NCBI RefSeq assembly: GCF_003024235.1
Contig: NZ_KZ679095.1
Span: forward strand, 18,729 to 82,728
Reading direction: 5' to 3'
DNA: 64,000 nt
Origin: Arenimonas caeni
GTDB taxonomy: Bacteria > Pseudomonadota > Gammaproteobacteria > Xanthomonadales > Xanthomonadaceae
This document shows, one piece after another, positions 18,438-27,031 of the stretch. Position numbers and translations under genes: made by a program. The notes beneath the pieces were generated by a model that was not told where the DNA came from, ran no database searches, and was given only the letters and a program-made list of their open reading frames with translations. Position 1 is the stretch's first letter; each line of letters opens with the position of its first letter.

Positions 18438-19202
18438 TCACCGGATCAAACGCGCGAGTGCCGCCTTCAAGGCCAGACCCTCGCCGCGCAGGTAGTCGCG
18501 TTCTTCCCGCCAGGTCGGCCAGCGCGCCTCGACCTCGCGCCAGAAGCGGCGCGAATGGTCGGCGTGCACCAGGTGGCAGAGCTCGTGCACCAGCACGTAC
18601 TCGAAGGCCGACGGGCGGCCGAGCACGAGCGCGAGGTCGAGCGACACCGCATCGGAGGGACTGAGCGAGCCCCAGAGCGAACTCAGCGGGCGCACGCGCA
18701 GCGCCATCGGCGCACGCGGCAGCCCGGCCAGGTAGCGCGGCAACCAGGCCCCGAGGTCGGTGCGCGCCTGCTGCAGGTAGAACTCACGCAGCGCGGCGCG
18801 GGCGCGGGCGTCGTCGGCGCGCTCGGGCAGCTGCAGCTCCACGCCGTGCTCGCCCAGGCGGGCGCTGGCGTAGCGCCCCTCGCGCCACGCCAGCGGCAGC
18901 TGCATGCCGCGCAGCGGCAGCGGGCCGGTCCAGTCGCGGCCGAAGCGCGGGGCGTGCTCGGGGCGCTGGCGGGCAAGCTGCATGGCGAGCCAGTCGCGGT
19001 GCTCGTGCAGGAAGGACTCGGCGCTGCGGATGGACGCCGCCAGCGGCAGGGTGAGCCGCGCGCCCTTGTCCGAGACGATCAGCCGCAGCCGGCGCGCGCG
19101 CCGGTCGCGCACCCAGCGCACCGGCACTTCGCGGCCGTCGGTCATCACCAGCGGCCGGGTTTCGGGCGCCGGCGCGGCGGGGCGGGTCAGGCGCAGGAAC
19201 AT
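18438..19202 (-). CDS. YgjP-like metallopeptidase-domain protein (DUF45/M48)
   Basis: 254 residues. The zinc motif HELCHLVHADHSRRFW (HExxH plus downstream His/Asp, about residue 205) and the preceding FEYVLVHELCH are typical of the YgjP/SprT-like DUF45 family. The N-terminal VRWVRDRRARRLRLIVSDKGARLTLP is the standard family opening. Physiological substrate is unknown. It sits 12 bases after rdgC and probably is co-transcribed with it. Confidence 0.85.
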   Translation of the reverse strand: MFLRLTRPAAPAPETRPLVMTDGREVPVRWVRDRRARRLRLIVSDKGARLTLPLAASIRSAESFLHEHRDWLAMQLARQRPEHAPRFGRDWTGPLPLRGMQLPLAWREGRYASARLGEHGVELQLPERADDARARAALREFYLQQARTDLGAWLPRYLAGLPRAPMALRVRPLSSLWGSLSPSDAVSLDLALVLGRPSAFEYVLVHELCHLVHADHSRRFWREVEARWPTWREERDYLRGEGLALKAALARLIR

Positions 19203-19214
19203 GCGCGCAATCTA

Positions 19215-20126
19215 TCAGGCGTCGGCGCTGGAGAACTTCAGGGCGCCGTCGAGCACGGCGAACAGGCGCTTGAGTTCACCGGCCATCAGCGCGTAGCGGG
19301 CATCGAGCTCGGCGTGCACGCCGTCGGTCTCGGTGCCTTCGAGCTGGTCGACGGCGCCGTCGAGGAACTTGAGCTTGCGCAGCACCAGGTCCTCGCCGAG
19401 CACGAAGCCGACGTGGTCGTCGAGCACCAGGGCCAGGCGCGTGGCCTGCTTGCCGGCCTCGAGGTGGCGGCGGATCTCGTCGGCCTGCAGCTCGTGCCGG
19501 CTGCAGCGCACCACGCCGCCGCCATCGACGGGATCCTTGAGCTCGCACTCGTCGCCCAGCGTGAGGCCACCGGGCAGCGGTTCGCCGGCCAGCCAGCCGG
19601 TCATCAGCGCGCGCACCGAGGTCTCGGCGTTGAGCGGCAGGGCCGGGAAGCTGCCCAGGGCGTGGCGCAGCTCGGAGACGAGGTTCTCGGCGGTCTTGCG
19701 CGAGCTGGTGTCGACGGCGATGAAGCCATGCTCGAGGTCGAGCGTGGCGCTGCAGCGCACCGGGCGCACGAAGGCGCGCGGCAGCAGCTCCATCACCACG
19801 TCCTCCTTGAGGCGCTTGCGGGCGCGGCCGCCGAGGCGACGACCTTCCTTCTCCTCGATCTCGGCGAGCTTGCGGCCCAGCTGGTCGTTGACCACGGCCG
19901 AGGGCAGCAGGCGGTCTTCGCCGCCGAGCGTGACCCAGATGGCGTCGCCGATGCGATGGCTCATCAGCTCGGCGTCGCGGCCCATCGGCGGGATGAAGCC
20001 GCGCGACATCAGCTCGCTGGGGCCGACCGGCTTGAGCCGGCATTCCTCCAGGCGGGCGTCGAGGTCATCGAGGGTCTTGGCGAGCGAGGTCGGGAAGCGG
20101 AAGAACGTCAGGTTGCGAAAGAACAT
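19215..20126 (-). CDS. rdgC: Recombination-associated protein RdgC
   Basis: RdgC is a ring-shaped DNA-binding protein that restrains RecA. 303 residues from the ATG at 20126, which has a GGAG ribosome site five bases upstream; the TTG one codon earlier is less likely. MFFRNLTFFRFP, SRGFIPPMGRD and the LPSAVVNDQLGRKLAEIEEKEGR block are characteristic. The whole length matches the family (about 300). An inverted-repeat element separates it from ttcA upstream, and the hairpin ends just before the ribosome site. Confidence 0.96.
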   Translation of the reverse strand: MFFRNLTFFRFPTSLAKTLDDLDARLEECRLKPVGPSELMSRGFIPPMGRDAELMSHRIGDAIWVTLGGEDRLLPSAVVNDQLGRKLAEIEEKEGRRLGGRARKRLKEDVVMELLPRAFVRPVRCSATLDLEHGFIAVDTSSRKTAENLVSELRHALGSFPALPLNAETSVRALMTGWLAGEPLPGGLTLGDECELKDPVDGGGVVRCSRHELQADEIRRHLEAGKQATRLALVLDDHVGFVLGEDLVLRKLKFLDGAVDQLEGTETDGVHAELDARYALMAGELKRLFAVLDGALKFSSADA

Positions 20127-20141
20127 CAAAACTCCGGGGTT

Positions 20142-20222
20142 GGGGACGGAGGTAATTAATCCGCCCCGGGAACTGTCAGTGAAGTCGAGGCGCCGCGAGG
20201 CGGATTAATTACCTCCGTCCCC
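20142..20222. repeat. GGGGAC-headed palindromic repeat (REP/RAYT-like) between ttcA and rdgC
   Basis: Perfect 24-base inverted repeat: arms 20142-20165 and 20199-20222 around a 33-base spacer. Each arm starts GGGGACGGAGGTAATTAA on its outer side. Such GGGGAC-headed palindromes are typical of REP-like elements mobilised by Y1 (RAYT) transposases; no transposase gene is in the window. The right arm encodes the last residues and the TAA stop of ttcA. Confidence 0.8.
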
Positions 20223-21110
20223 CGCCTCGCCGGCGAGCCAGGCGTGTGCGTCGGGGAGGGGCGCGTCGGACAGGCGGCCGAGCGAGAGGAAGTCGAACAG
20301 GTTCGGGTCGGCCAGCTGCGAAGGACGCACGTCGGCCAGGGCGCGGGCGATGGTGTCGACGCGGCCGGGGTGTTCGCGGTCCCACTGCGCCAGCATGCGG
20401 CCCACCTGCTTGCGCTGCAGGTTCTCCTGCGAACCGCAGAGCGTGCAGGGGATGATCGGGAAGGCCTTCCAGTCGGCGTAGGCGATCAGGTCGGCTTCGC
20501 GGCAGGTGGCCAGCGGGCGGATCACCACGTGCTCGCCGTCGTCGCTGCGCAGCTTGGGCGGCATGGTGGCCAGCTTGGCGTGGAAGAACAGGTTCATGAA
20601 GAAGGTCGCCACCAGGTCGTCGCGATGGTGGCCGAGCGCGATCTTGGTGAAGCCCTGCTCTTTGGCGTGCGTGTACAGCGCGCCGCGGCGCAGGCGCGAG
20701 CACAGCGAGCACATCGTCTTGCCCTCGGGGACCACGCGCTTGACCACCGAGTAGGTGTCCTGCTCGAGGATGGTGAAGGGCACGCCGAGCGAGCGCAGGT
20801 AGTCGGGCAGCACGTGCTCCGGGAAGCCCGGCTGCTTCTGGTCGAGGTTCACCGCCACCAGTTCGAAGCGCACGGGCGCCTTCTTCTGCAGCTGCAGCAG
20901 GAGGTCGAGCATGGTGTAGCTGTCCTTGCCGCCGGACAGGCAGACCATCACCTTGTCGCCGTCCTCGATCATGCCGTAGTCGGCGATGGCCTGGCCGACC
21001 TGGCGGCGCAGGCGCTTGGCCAGCTTGGCGCGCTCGTGGGCGAGCTTGCGCGGGTCGGCGGGCTCGGCCGCCGGCCGGATCGGCAGGGGATCGTTGAGGA
21101 CGAGGGTCAT
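20205..21110 (-). CDS. ttcA: tRNA 2-thiocytidine(32) synthetase
   Basis: Thiolates C32 of certain tRNAs with an Fe-S cluster and ATP. 301 residues from the ATG at 21110 ([13 protein letters not shown]). The PP-loop is [16 protein letters not shown], and the cluster cysteines are in [12 protein letters not shown] and [15 protein letters not shown]. Core length fits TtcA. The last codons (Gly-Asp-Gly-Gly-Asn-stop) are supplied by the palindromic repeat at 20142-20222, so the native C-terminus appears to have been replaced by repeat insertion. Confidence 0.95.
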   Translation of the reverse strand: MTLVLNDPLPIRPAAEPADPRKLAHERAKLAKRLRRQVGQAIADYGMIEDGDKVMVCLSGGKDSYTMLDLLLQLQKKAPVRFELVAVNLDQKQPGFPEHVLPDYLRSLGVPFTILEQDTYSVVKRVVPEGKTMCSLCSRLRRGALYTHAKEQGFTKIALGHHRDDLVATFFMNLFFHAKLATMPPKLRSDDGEHVVIRPLATCREADLIAYADWKAFPIIPCTLCGSQENLQRKQVGRMLAQWDREHPGRVDTIARALADVRPSQLADPNLFDFLSLGRLSDAPLPDAHAWLAGEAGDGGN

Positions 21111-21161
21111 GGCGGGTGGGGCGGGACGCGGACCGGGGATTTTACGCCCATGCGAGGGGGT

Positions 21162-21182
21162 CGCGCCTGAAGGCACTCCTAC
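21162..21182. repeat. Solitary half of the GTAGGAGCGCC REP family
   Basis: CGCGCCTGAAGGCACTCCTAC differs by one base from the right arm of the full element at 34145-34227. It lies in the divergent region between ttcA and the YdcH-like gene. Confidence 0.6.
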
Positions 21183-21227
21183 AAGGACGCGTGGCCGGAG
21201 TAAGCTGTGCGGGAACCGGGAGCACGC

Positions 21228-21434
21228 ATGGCCACCGAAGACCCTGCCCGCATCGCCGCCCAGCTGGTGGAACTGCGGGTCGAGCACCGAGACCTCGACC
21301 AGGCGATCGCCCGCCTGGCGGCCGATCGCGACTCCGACGAGCTCACGCTCAAGCGCCTGAAGAAGCGCAAGCTGCGCATCAAGGACATGATCACCGCGCT
21401 CGAGAGCCGGCTGATCCCCGACCTCGACGCCTGA
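21228..21434 (+). CDS. YdcH-like DUF465 small protein
   Basis: 68 residues, [25 protein letters not shown]..., ending [19 protein letters not shown]. The family pattern is an antiparallel helical hairpin: 'L..EH..LD..I', then 'LKK.KL.IKD.I'. Function is unknown. The start at 21228 has GGGAG upstream; a longer start seven codons earlier lacks support. It converges with plsB, ending 9 bases from the plsB stop. Confidence 0.85.
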   Translation: MATEDPARIAAQLVELRVEHRDLDQAIARLAADRDSDELTLKRLKKRKLRIKDMITALESRLIPDLDA

Positions 21435-21443
21435 CGCGCCGGC

Positions 21444-23993
21444 TCAGGCCGGCAGGTCGCCGGTGCCGGCCTTGGCCACCTTGCTGACCGCCTCGGGCGA
21501 GAGCTTGGCGATGGTGTGGCGCAGGTCGCGGCCCAGCACCACCTTGGCGTCCTTCTCCCAGGCCATCAGCGGCTCGTCGAAGTCGAGCTTGCCGTTCTCG
21601 GCGATCCACACCAGCTTCATCTCGCGCAGCTTCTGGATGAAGCCGCGGAACAGGGTCTTGTCGAAGAATTCCGGCGCCGCCGGCGCGTAGAGCAGGCTCA
21701 GGCGCTGGGCGGTGAGCTGGCAAAGGCTCTCGAGCTCGCCTGAGCTGAGCGTGCGCGGGCCGTTCTTGACCAGCGTGGTGATGGCGATGAAGTAGCGCTC
21801 GAAGGCCTGCTGCAGGCTGTGGGCGATGCCGCGCAGGCGGAAGACCTCGTCGGTCTGGCCCGGGCCGCGCGACAGGTAGCCACCGTCGTCCTCGCTGGCC
21901 ATCGACAGCAGGCCCTCGGCAACGAACAGGTCGATGGTGGCGTCGAGCCGTTCGGCGAAGCCATCGGCGTCCCAGGGCAGGAACAGCTCCTCCTGCACGA
22001 ACGGGTAGATCGTGCGGCCCAGGCGCAGCAGGCCGGCGCGGCTCATGCGGCGGTTGTTCTGGAAGCACAGCGCGACCCAGGCCGCGGCCGAGAACAGGTG
22101 CAGCACGTTGTTGCGGAAGTAGCTCTGCAGCACCGCCGTCTCGCCCTCGACGCTCAGCACGTCGCCCAGCGGGTGCACGGTGCGGGTGAGCACGCCGATC
22201 TTCTCGCCGTAGGCGATGATCGCCGGCGGTTCGAGGTCGGTGACGGTGACGCGGTCGGAATACGGCAGCGACGCCAGCAGCTTCCTGTACAGGGCCAGCT
22301 GCGCCAGCAGGTCGGCCTCGGACATGGCGTGCTTGGGCGTGGCCAGCAGGGCCAGCGCCAGCAGGTTCACCGGGTTCACGTCGGCGGCGCGGTTGATGTT
22401 GACCTGGATGCGGGTGGCCAGGTCCTCGACCACGTCGTTGAGCCAGGCCGGCTTCTCGTCCGGTTCGGCGGCGTTGCGCTCGCGCCAGTCCGGCGCGTGC
22501 TGCTCGAGCACCTTGTCCAGGAAGATCGGCTCGCCGAAGTTCACCGCCACCTTGCCGTAGTGCTGGCGCAGGATGCCGGCGGCGGCCTTGAGCAGGGCCC
22601 AGATGGTTTCCTTCTCCTTGGGCCGGCCGGTGAGCTCGTCGAGGTAGCTCTTGCCCTCGATCAGCTTCTCGTAGCCGATGTAGACCGGCTGGAACACCAC
22701 CGGCCGGCGCGGCGCGCGCAGGAAGGCCTTGAGCGTCATCACGATCATGCCGCCCTTGGGCGGCAGCAGCCGGCCGGTGCGCGAGCGCCCGCCCTCGATG
22801 AAGTACTCGAGCGAGAAGCCACCCGACACCAGCTGCGCCACGTACTCGCCCAGCACCGCTGCGTACAGGGCGTTGCCCTTGATCGAGCGGCGGATGAAGA
22901 AGGCGCCGCCGCGGCGCAGGATCGGCCCGATCACAGGCATGTTGAGGTTCACGCCGGCCACGATGTGCGGCGGCACGATGCCGCGGCTGTAGAGCAGGTA
23001 GCTCAGCAGCAGGTAGTCCATGTGGCTGCGGTGGCAGGGCACGTAGATGACCTCGTGCCCGGGCGCGACCTGCTTGAGCGTGTCGATGTGGTGGACGTTG
23101 AGGCCGTCGTAGATGCGGTTCCAGAAGCCGGTGAGCGCGAACGAGGCCGAGCGCACGACCGGGTTGGAGTAGTCGGCGGCGATCTCCCAGGCGAAGCCGT
23201 GCGCCTTCTTCCAGGCGTCGAGGTACTCGGTGCCGTCGCGGCGGGCCTGGTCGGTGATGGCCTTGCGCACCGGTTCGGCGTCGAGCACGCGGTCGACCAG
23301 CAGGCGGCGCGTGGACAGGTCGGGGCCGATGACCGCGGTCTTGATGCGACGGAAGTGCGCGCGCAGCACCCGGCTGACCTTGCGCACCTGGCGCTCGTGC
23401 GGCTGCTCCTCGCCGAGGATCTCCCACACGCGCACGCTGGGCGAGAACTGCACCAGGGTGTCGCGGCCGTTGAGCAGGATGGCCAGCAGGCGGCGGAAGC
23501 GGCCGACGATGGCCCAGTTCTCCGAGAACAGCACCGAGAACCAGCCCGACTGCCGCGCCGGCGCGCGGCCGACGAAGATCGACACCGGCACCAGCTGCAC
23601 GTCCTGGTCGGGATAGAGCCGGTGCGCCATCAGCAGGCGCGAGAGCGCGTCGGAGTGGCTGCGGTTGCGCGGGCGGCCGAACAGCCCGGCGCGCCGGCGC
23701 GAGAGCGCGACGTAGGCGCGCTTGCGGCCCAGCGGGTCGCCCGGCAGCGCCGCCAGCGGCGAGGGCAGGCCGGCCTCGCGGCAGGCGCGGTCGAGGATCA
23801 GGGTGTTGGACAGGCCGTAGTTCTCGATCACGTAGCAGATCGGCCGGTCGAGCGAGAACGGCGGCTCGGCCGGCTCGCGCTTGATCTGGATCCAGGGCTT
23901 GAGCAGGGCCTCGATCAGGCGCGCCCACAGCGGCGGGCGCGCGGGCGCGGGACGGAAGGCGGGCGCCGGCGACGGCGTGGTCTGGTCGTCCAT
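21444..23993 (-). CDS. plsB: Glycerol-3-phosphate 1-O-acyltransferase PlsB
   Basis: Membrane-associated enzyme that makes lysophosphatidate, the first step of phospholipid synthesis. 849 residues from MDDQTTPSPAP; the frame continues upstream inside the next gene. The four acyltransferase blocks are present: VPCHRSHMDYLLLSYLLY (catalytic H-x4-D), GGAFFIRRSIKGN, FIEGGRSRTGRLLPPKGG and VVFQPVYIGYEKLIEG. The length is close to the E. coli enzyme (807). It lies 10 bases after the lipoprotein gene at 24004. Confidence 0.96.
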   Translation of the reverse strand: MDDQTTPSPAPAFRPAPARPPLWARLIEALLKPWIQIKREPAEPPFSLDRPICYVIENYGLSNTLILDRACREAGLPSPLAALPGDPLGRKRAYVALSRRRAGLFGRPRNRSHSDALSRLLMAHRLYPDQDVQLVPVSIFVGRAPARQSGWFSVLFSENWAIVGRFRRLLAILLNGRDTLVQFSPSVRVWEILGEEQPHERQVRKVSRVLRAHFRRIKTAVIGPDLSTRRLLVDRVLDAEPVRKAITDQARRDGTEYLDAWKKAHGFAWEIAADYSNPVVRSASFALTGFWNRIYDGLNVHHIDTLKQVAPGHEVIYVPCHRSHMDYLLLSYLLYSRGIVPPHIVAGVNLNMPVIGPILRRGGAFFIRRSIKGNALYAAVLGEYVAQLVSGGFSLEYFIEGGRSRTGRLLPPKGGMIVMTLKAFLRAPRRPVVFQPVYIGYEKLIEGKSYLDELTGRPKEKETIWALLKAAAGILRQHYGKVAVNFGEPIFLDKVLEQHAPDWRERNAAEPDEKPAWLNDVVEDLATRIQVNINRAADVNPVNLLALALLATPKHAMSEADLLAQLALYRKLLASLPYSDRVTVTDLEPPAIIAYGEKIGVLTRTVHPLGDVLSVEGETAVLQSYFRNNVLHLFSAAAWVALCFQNNRRMSRAGLLRLGRTIYPFVQEELFLPWDADGFAERLDATIDLFVAEGLLSMASEDDGGYLSRGPGQTDEVFRLRGIAHSLQQAFERYFIAITTLVKNGPRTLSSGELESLCQLTAQRLSLLYAPAAPEFFDKTLFRGFIQKLREMKLVWIAENGKLDFDEPLMAWEKDAKVVLGRDLRHTIAKLSPEAVSKVAKAGTGDLPA

Positions 23994-24003
23994 CGCGGCG
24001 GGC

Positions 24004-24957
24004 TCAGTCGGCGGACGCGCCCATGGCGGCGTCGGTGGCCAGGCCGTCGTCGTCGGCCAGGGCCTCGCCGGTGGCGTGGGCGGCCTCGGCCAGCTCGGCC
24101 TCGGCCTGGCGGATCGCCTCGGCGCCATACCAGCCTTCGCCGACGCGCTGCATCTTCGTCTCGAAGGCGATGGTGCGGCCAAGCAGGGGGTAGCTCACCT
24201 TCACGGTGGCCTGGTCGCCTTCGGTGGACAGCAGCTCGGCCTGCACGCCGTCGAGCGCCGCGTCGAGGTCGAGGTCGTAGGCCAGGGCGGCCTGCTTGAG
24301 GCCGGCCAGGGCGACGCCGCCCTTTTCCAGGGCGGGGGTCATGCCGAGGGCGCGGGCCTGCTCGAGCGTGGGCAGGTCGAGCTCGCGGGCGGTGGCGCTG
24401 AGCGCGGCGATGGCGCGGCGGGCGCGGGCGCGGTCGGTGATCAGGGCCGGCTGGGCCCAGTCGAGTACGGCATCGGCGAGCTCGCGGCCGTGCGCCTTCT
24501 CGGCCGCGGCCAGCTCGGTATTGGCCTCGATGGCGGCGCTCAGGAAGATCGAGGCGGTGGCCTGCATCAGCGGCCACTGGCCGCCGACCTCGGCCTCGAA
24601 CTGCTGCAGCTTGGGCTCGAGGTCGCGCATCAGGGCGGCTTCGGCGTCGGGCGCGGTGAGCCGGGCCATGACCTCGGCGTACTCGCGGGCGTCCTCGTCC
24701 CCGGCCGGGGTGGCCTCGGCCAGGCGCCGGTCCCACAGCGCCTCGGAACGGGCATGCAGCTCGGGCGGCAGGCTCAGGCGCGACCAGCGCACCAGGTCGT
24801 TGTCGCGCAGCGCCCGGGCCTGGGCCTTGACCGCGGCCACCGGGTCGCCCGCGGCCTTGGCCAGGTCCTCGGCGGGCGGCTCGCGGCGGCAGCCGGCGAG
24901 CGCGAGCGCGGTCAGCAGCAGGGCGGCGAGCGCCCGGATGGCGGGGGATCGGATCAT
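24004..24957 (-). CDS. Conserved-type lipoprotein of unknown function
   Basis: 317 residues with a lipoprotein signal, MIRSPAIRALAALLLTALALAGC, with Cys at residue 23. The mature part is almost entirely helical and Ala/Glu/Leu-rich, and a late region reads VKVSYPLLGRTIAFETKMQRVGEGWYG. I do not recognise a catalytic motif. It is preceded by a TAGATT -10-like hexamer (24994-24989) and followed 10 bases later by plsB, so it may be co-transcribed with it. Confidence 0.75.
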   Translation of the reverse strand: MIRSPAIRALAALLLTALALAGCRREPPAEDLAKAAGDPVAAVKAQARALRDNDLVRWSRLSLPPELHARSEALWDRRLAEATPAGDEDAREYAEVMARLTAPDAEAALMRDLEPKLQQFEAEVGGQWPLMQATASIFLSAAIEANTELAAAEKAHGRELADAVLDWAQPALITDRARARRAIAALSATARELDLPTLEQARALGMTPALEKGGVALAGLKQAALAYDLDLDAALDGVQAELLSTEGDQATVKVSYPLLGRTIAFETKMQRVGEGWYGAEAIRQAEAELAEAAHATGEALADDDGLATDAAMGASAD

Positions 24958-25051
24958 TTCGGTTTCGGGACCGTGGGTTCGGGCGCTGAATCTAGCAGAT
25001 CGGGGGTTCAGGACCCGTTTGCCGGGCCGGGCCCCAAGGCGGGCCGGGGCC

Positions 25052-25078
25052 AAAAAACCGGGGCCCCGAGGGGCCCCG
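25052..25078 (-). terminator. Strong intrinsic terminator
   Basis: Minus-strand stem CGGGGCCC/GGGCCCCG (25078-25071 with 25066-25059, loop CTCG), then one G and six T (25057-25052). It could end both pyrF transcripts and the candidate small RNA that begins near 25143. Confidence 0.85.
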
Positions 25079-25143
25079 CGAATCCGGTGTGATCCGGAGG
25101 ACAGGTCGTCGTTGTGGATCCCGGCGGGCCGGTGCCCGACGAC
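25052..25143 (-). ncRNA. Candidate small RNA, about 92 nt
   Basis: A promoter, three stem-loops and a terminator line up on the minus strand. -35 TTGCCT (25078 is the terminator; the hexamer is at 25178-25173) and -10 TATCCT (25155-25150) have a 17-base spacer. The predicted start is near 25143. Stem 1 is closed by GTCGTCG (25143-25137) and CGACGAC (25111-25105). Stem 2 is TCCGG/CCGGA (25098-25094 and 25087-25083). Stem 3 is the terminator. A short pyrimidine-rich stretch, CTGTCCTCC, lies between stems 1 and 2. No reading frame of note is present. I cannot name it; the three-hairpin layout resembles abundant Xanthomonas sRNAs in general form only. Confidence 0.5.
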
Positions 25144-25149
25144 CGGCTC

Positions 25150-25178
25150 AGGATAGGCCAGGGCGAATGCTTAGGCAA
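25150..25178 (-). promoter_or_regulatory. Promoter of the candidate small RNA
   Basis: TTGCCT at 25178-25173, 17-base spacer, TATCCT at 25155-25150. It lies 32 bases beyond the pyrF stop and points away from pyrF toward the terminator at 25052-25078. Confidence 0.5.
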
Positions 25179-25209
25179 TACCTGAGGTTTTACAGGATAA
25201 GTTCCTGTT

Positions 25210-25911
25210 CTATATGAATATCGCCTGGGCGATCTGGGCCTGGATCTGCTCCGCGGCGGCCACCGGGTCGGCGGCGTTGCGGATCGGCCGGCCCACCACG
25301 ATGTAGTCGGCGCCGGCCGCGAAGGCCTGGGCCACGTCCACGGTTCGCTTCTGGTCATCGCCGGCCGGGCCGGCCGGGCGGATGCCCGGGCAGACCACCA
25401 GGAAGCCCGGGCCGGTGGACTGGCGGATCAGGCCGGCCTCCTGGCCCGACGCGATGACGCCGTCGCAGCCGGCGTCGCGGGCGGCCAGGGCGCGTTCGAC
25501 GACCACCTCCGAAGGCTCACGATCGATGCCCAATTGGCGAAGATCGCTGCGATCCATGGAGGTGAGCACGGTGACCGCCAGGAGGCGAATATCGCCCTTC
25601 TCCTGCGAAGCGGCATGCATCATGCCGTGATGTTGGCCGTGGATGGTGCAGAAACTGACCGGGTAGCGGCGCAGGCCGCGGATGGTGGCGGCCACGGTGG
25701 CCGGCACATCGTGGAACTTCAGGTCCACGAACACCTGCTTGCCGCAGGCGGCCAGGTCCTCGAGCACGCGGAAGTAGTCGCCGCTGGTCAGCAGCTCCAT
25801 GCCGATCTTGTAGAAGGACACCGAGTCGCCCAAGCGCTCGACCCAGGCGTGGGCCTCGGCGGCGGTCGGCACGTCGAGGGCGAAGATCAGGCGGTCGCGG
25901 GTCGTGGGCAT
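25210..25911 (-). CDS. pyrF: Orotidine 5'-phosphate decarboxylase
   Basis: Final step of UMP synthesis. 233 residues. [34 protein letters not shown] is the substrate-binding start, [20 protein letters not shown] the catalytic Lys-Asp-Lys-x-x-Asp block, and VVCPGIRP plus [13 protein letters not shown] the phosphate-binding end. The ATG is 4 bases after the stop of the e(P4) phosphatase gene, so the two are probably one transcript. Confidence 0.97.
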   Translation of the reverse strand: MPTTRDRLIFALDVPTAAEAHAWVERLGDSVSFYKIGMELLTSGDYFRVLEDLAACGKQVFVDLKFHDVPATVAATIRGLRRYPVSFCTIHGQHHGMMHAASQEKGDIRLLAVTVLTSMDRSDLRQLGIDREPSEVVVERALAARDAGCDGVIASGQEAGLIRQSTGPGFLVVCPGIRPAGPAGDDQKRTVDVAQAFAAGADYIVVGRPIRNAADPVAAAEQIQAQIAQAIFI

Positions 25912-25915
25912 GGGC

Positions 25916-26821
25916 TTACTCGGCGTAGTCCAGGGCCTCGAGCTTGAGCTGGCGGCGCTCGGCCTCCGGCAGGCTCCAGGCGTTGTTGAACAGGGCCGGC
26001 TCCCAGCTGCCGTAGCTGGGGTTGGGCAGCACCCACCAGCGCTCGCCGAACCAGCCCAGGTAGGGCTCCAGCGCCGCCTTGCGGCCGGCCGGGTTGTTGG
26101 CCTCGATGGTGACCATGTCGCCGATCTGGTCGCCGAACTGCATCAGCACGCGGTGGGTGCGGCCCACGTGCTGGCGGCGGCAGCCCTTTTCCGAGCCCTG
26201 CTGCTCGCAGCCGTCCACGAAGAAGCCCAGGCCCAGGAACTGCGCCTCGGACTCGATCGGGAAGCCGACCGCCCGCAGGTTGGCCACGGTGGCCTCATTG
26301 AGGTGCGCGGCGCGGTTGGACACGTAGAAGATGGTGACGCCGCGGGCGGCGGCGGCTTGGGCGAACTCGAGGGCGCCCGGCACGGGACGGGCCTTTTCCT
26401 CGCGCACCCAGGCGTCCCAGGTGACCTCGTTGTAGCTGCCGCCGTCGCGCACCAGGCGGGCCTGGTAGGGCGAGTTGTCGAGCACGGTCTCGTCGATGTC
26501 GACGATCACCGCCGGCGGCAGGCCGTCGGCCGGGTTGGCGCGCTCGGACGGCACCAGCGCATCCCAGCCCGGGGTCTTGATGGCGCGGTCGAGCTGCACC
26601 AGCGCCGACCGGAAGGTCTGGCCGGCCAGCAGGCGGTATTCCTCGGCGGCCTGGATCCAGGCCACGGCATTGAGGTTGTCGTTGGCGGCCGGGCCGGCGG
26701 GCGCGGCCACCGGGGCCGGGACCGGTGCGGGTTCGGCGGCGGGACGTGGGGTCGGGGCGGTCTGGCAGGCCGCCAGCGCGAGCACGAGGGTGGACAGGAC
26801 CAGGGGGCGGGGCAGGGACAT
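25916..26821 (-). CDS. e(P4)-family 5'-nucleotidase / acid phosphatase lipoprotein
   Basis: 301-residue lipoprotein with signal [19 protein letters not shown] (Cys about 19) and a Pro/Ala linker. The HAD-superfamily subclass IIIB catalytic motif is [16 protein letters not shown] (DxDxT), followed by FYVSNRA (motif II) and late acidic residues in DQIGD. The family dephosphorylates nucleotides such as NMN and AMP at the outer membrane so that nucleosides can be taken up. Pairing with pyrF (4-base gap) suggests a nucleotide theme. The ATG at 26821 has GGAAG upstream; in-frame upstream extension runs into a repeat. Confidence 0.9.
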   Translation of the reverse strand: MSLPRPLVLSTLVLALAACQTAPTPRPAAEPAPVPAPVAAPAGPAANDNLNAVAWIQAAEEYRLLAGQTFRSALVQLDRAIKTPGWDALVPSERANPADGLPPAVIVDIDETVLDNSPYQARLVRDGGSYNEVTWDAWVREEKARPVPGALEFAQAAAARGVTIFYVSNRAAHLNEATVANLRAVGFPIESEAQFLGLGFFVDGCEQQGSEKGCRRQHVGRTHRVLMQFGDQIGDMVTIEANNPAGRKAALEPYLGWFGERWWVLPNPSYGSWEPALFNNAWSLPEAERRQLKLEALDYAE

Positions 26822-26920
26822 CGGCGGCTTCCTTCCAATCAAGGCCGCCGAGTTTAGCCGAGCCACATGACCGAATTCCCCGTGCCGACCCCGCGAAGGT
26901 GAATCGCGGCTGGGAGGAAA

Positions 26921-26994
26921 GGGGACAGGTGCATTTTCCGGTCCGGGCAGCTCGGGACTTTGGCCTGCCTGGGCCGGAAAATGCACCTGTCCCC
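26921..26994. repeat. GGGGAC-headed palindromic repeat between rep and the e(P4) gene
   Basis: Perfect 21-base inverted repeat (26921-26941 and 26974-26994), each arm starting GGGGACAGGTGCATTTTCC on the outside. Inside, GGGCAG and CTGCCT extend the stem imperfectly. The head GGGGAC is shared with the element at 20142-20222, but the arms otherwise differ, so they are related classes rather than copies. Confidence 0.75.
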
Positions 26995-27031
26995 ATCAAT
27001 CGTGCTGGTGTCGGCGCTGTAAGCGCGCCGG

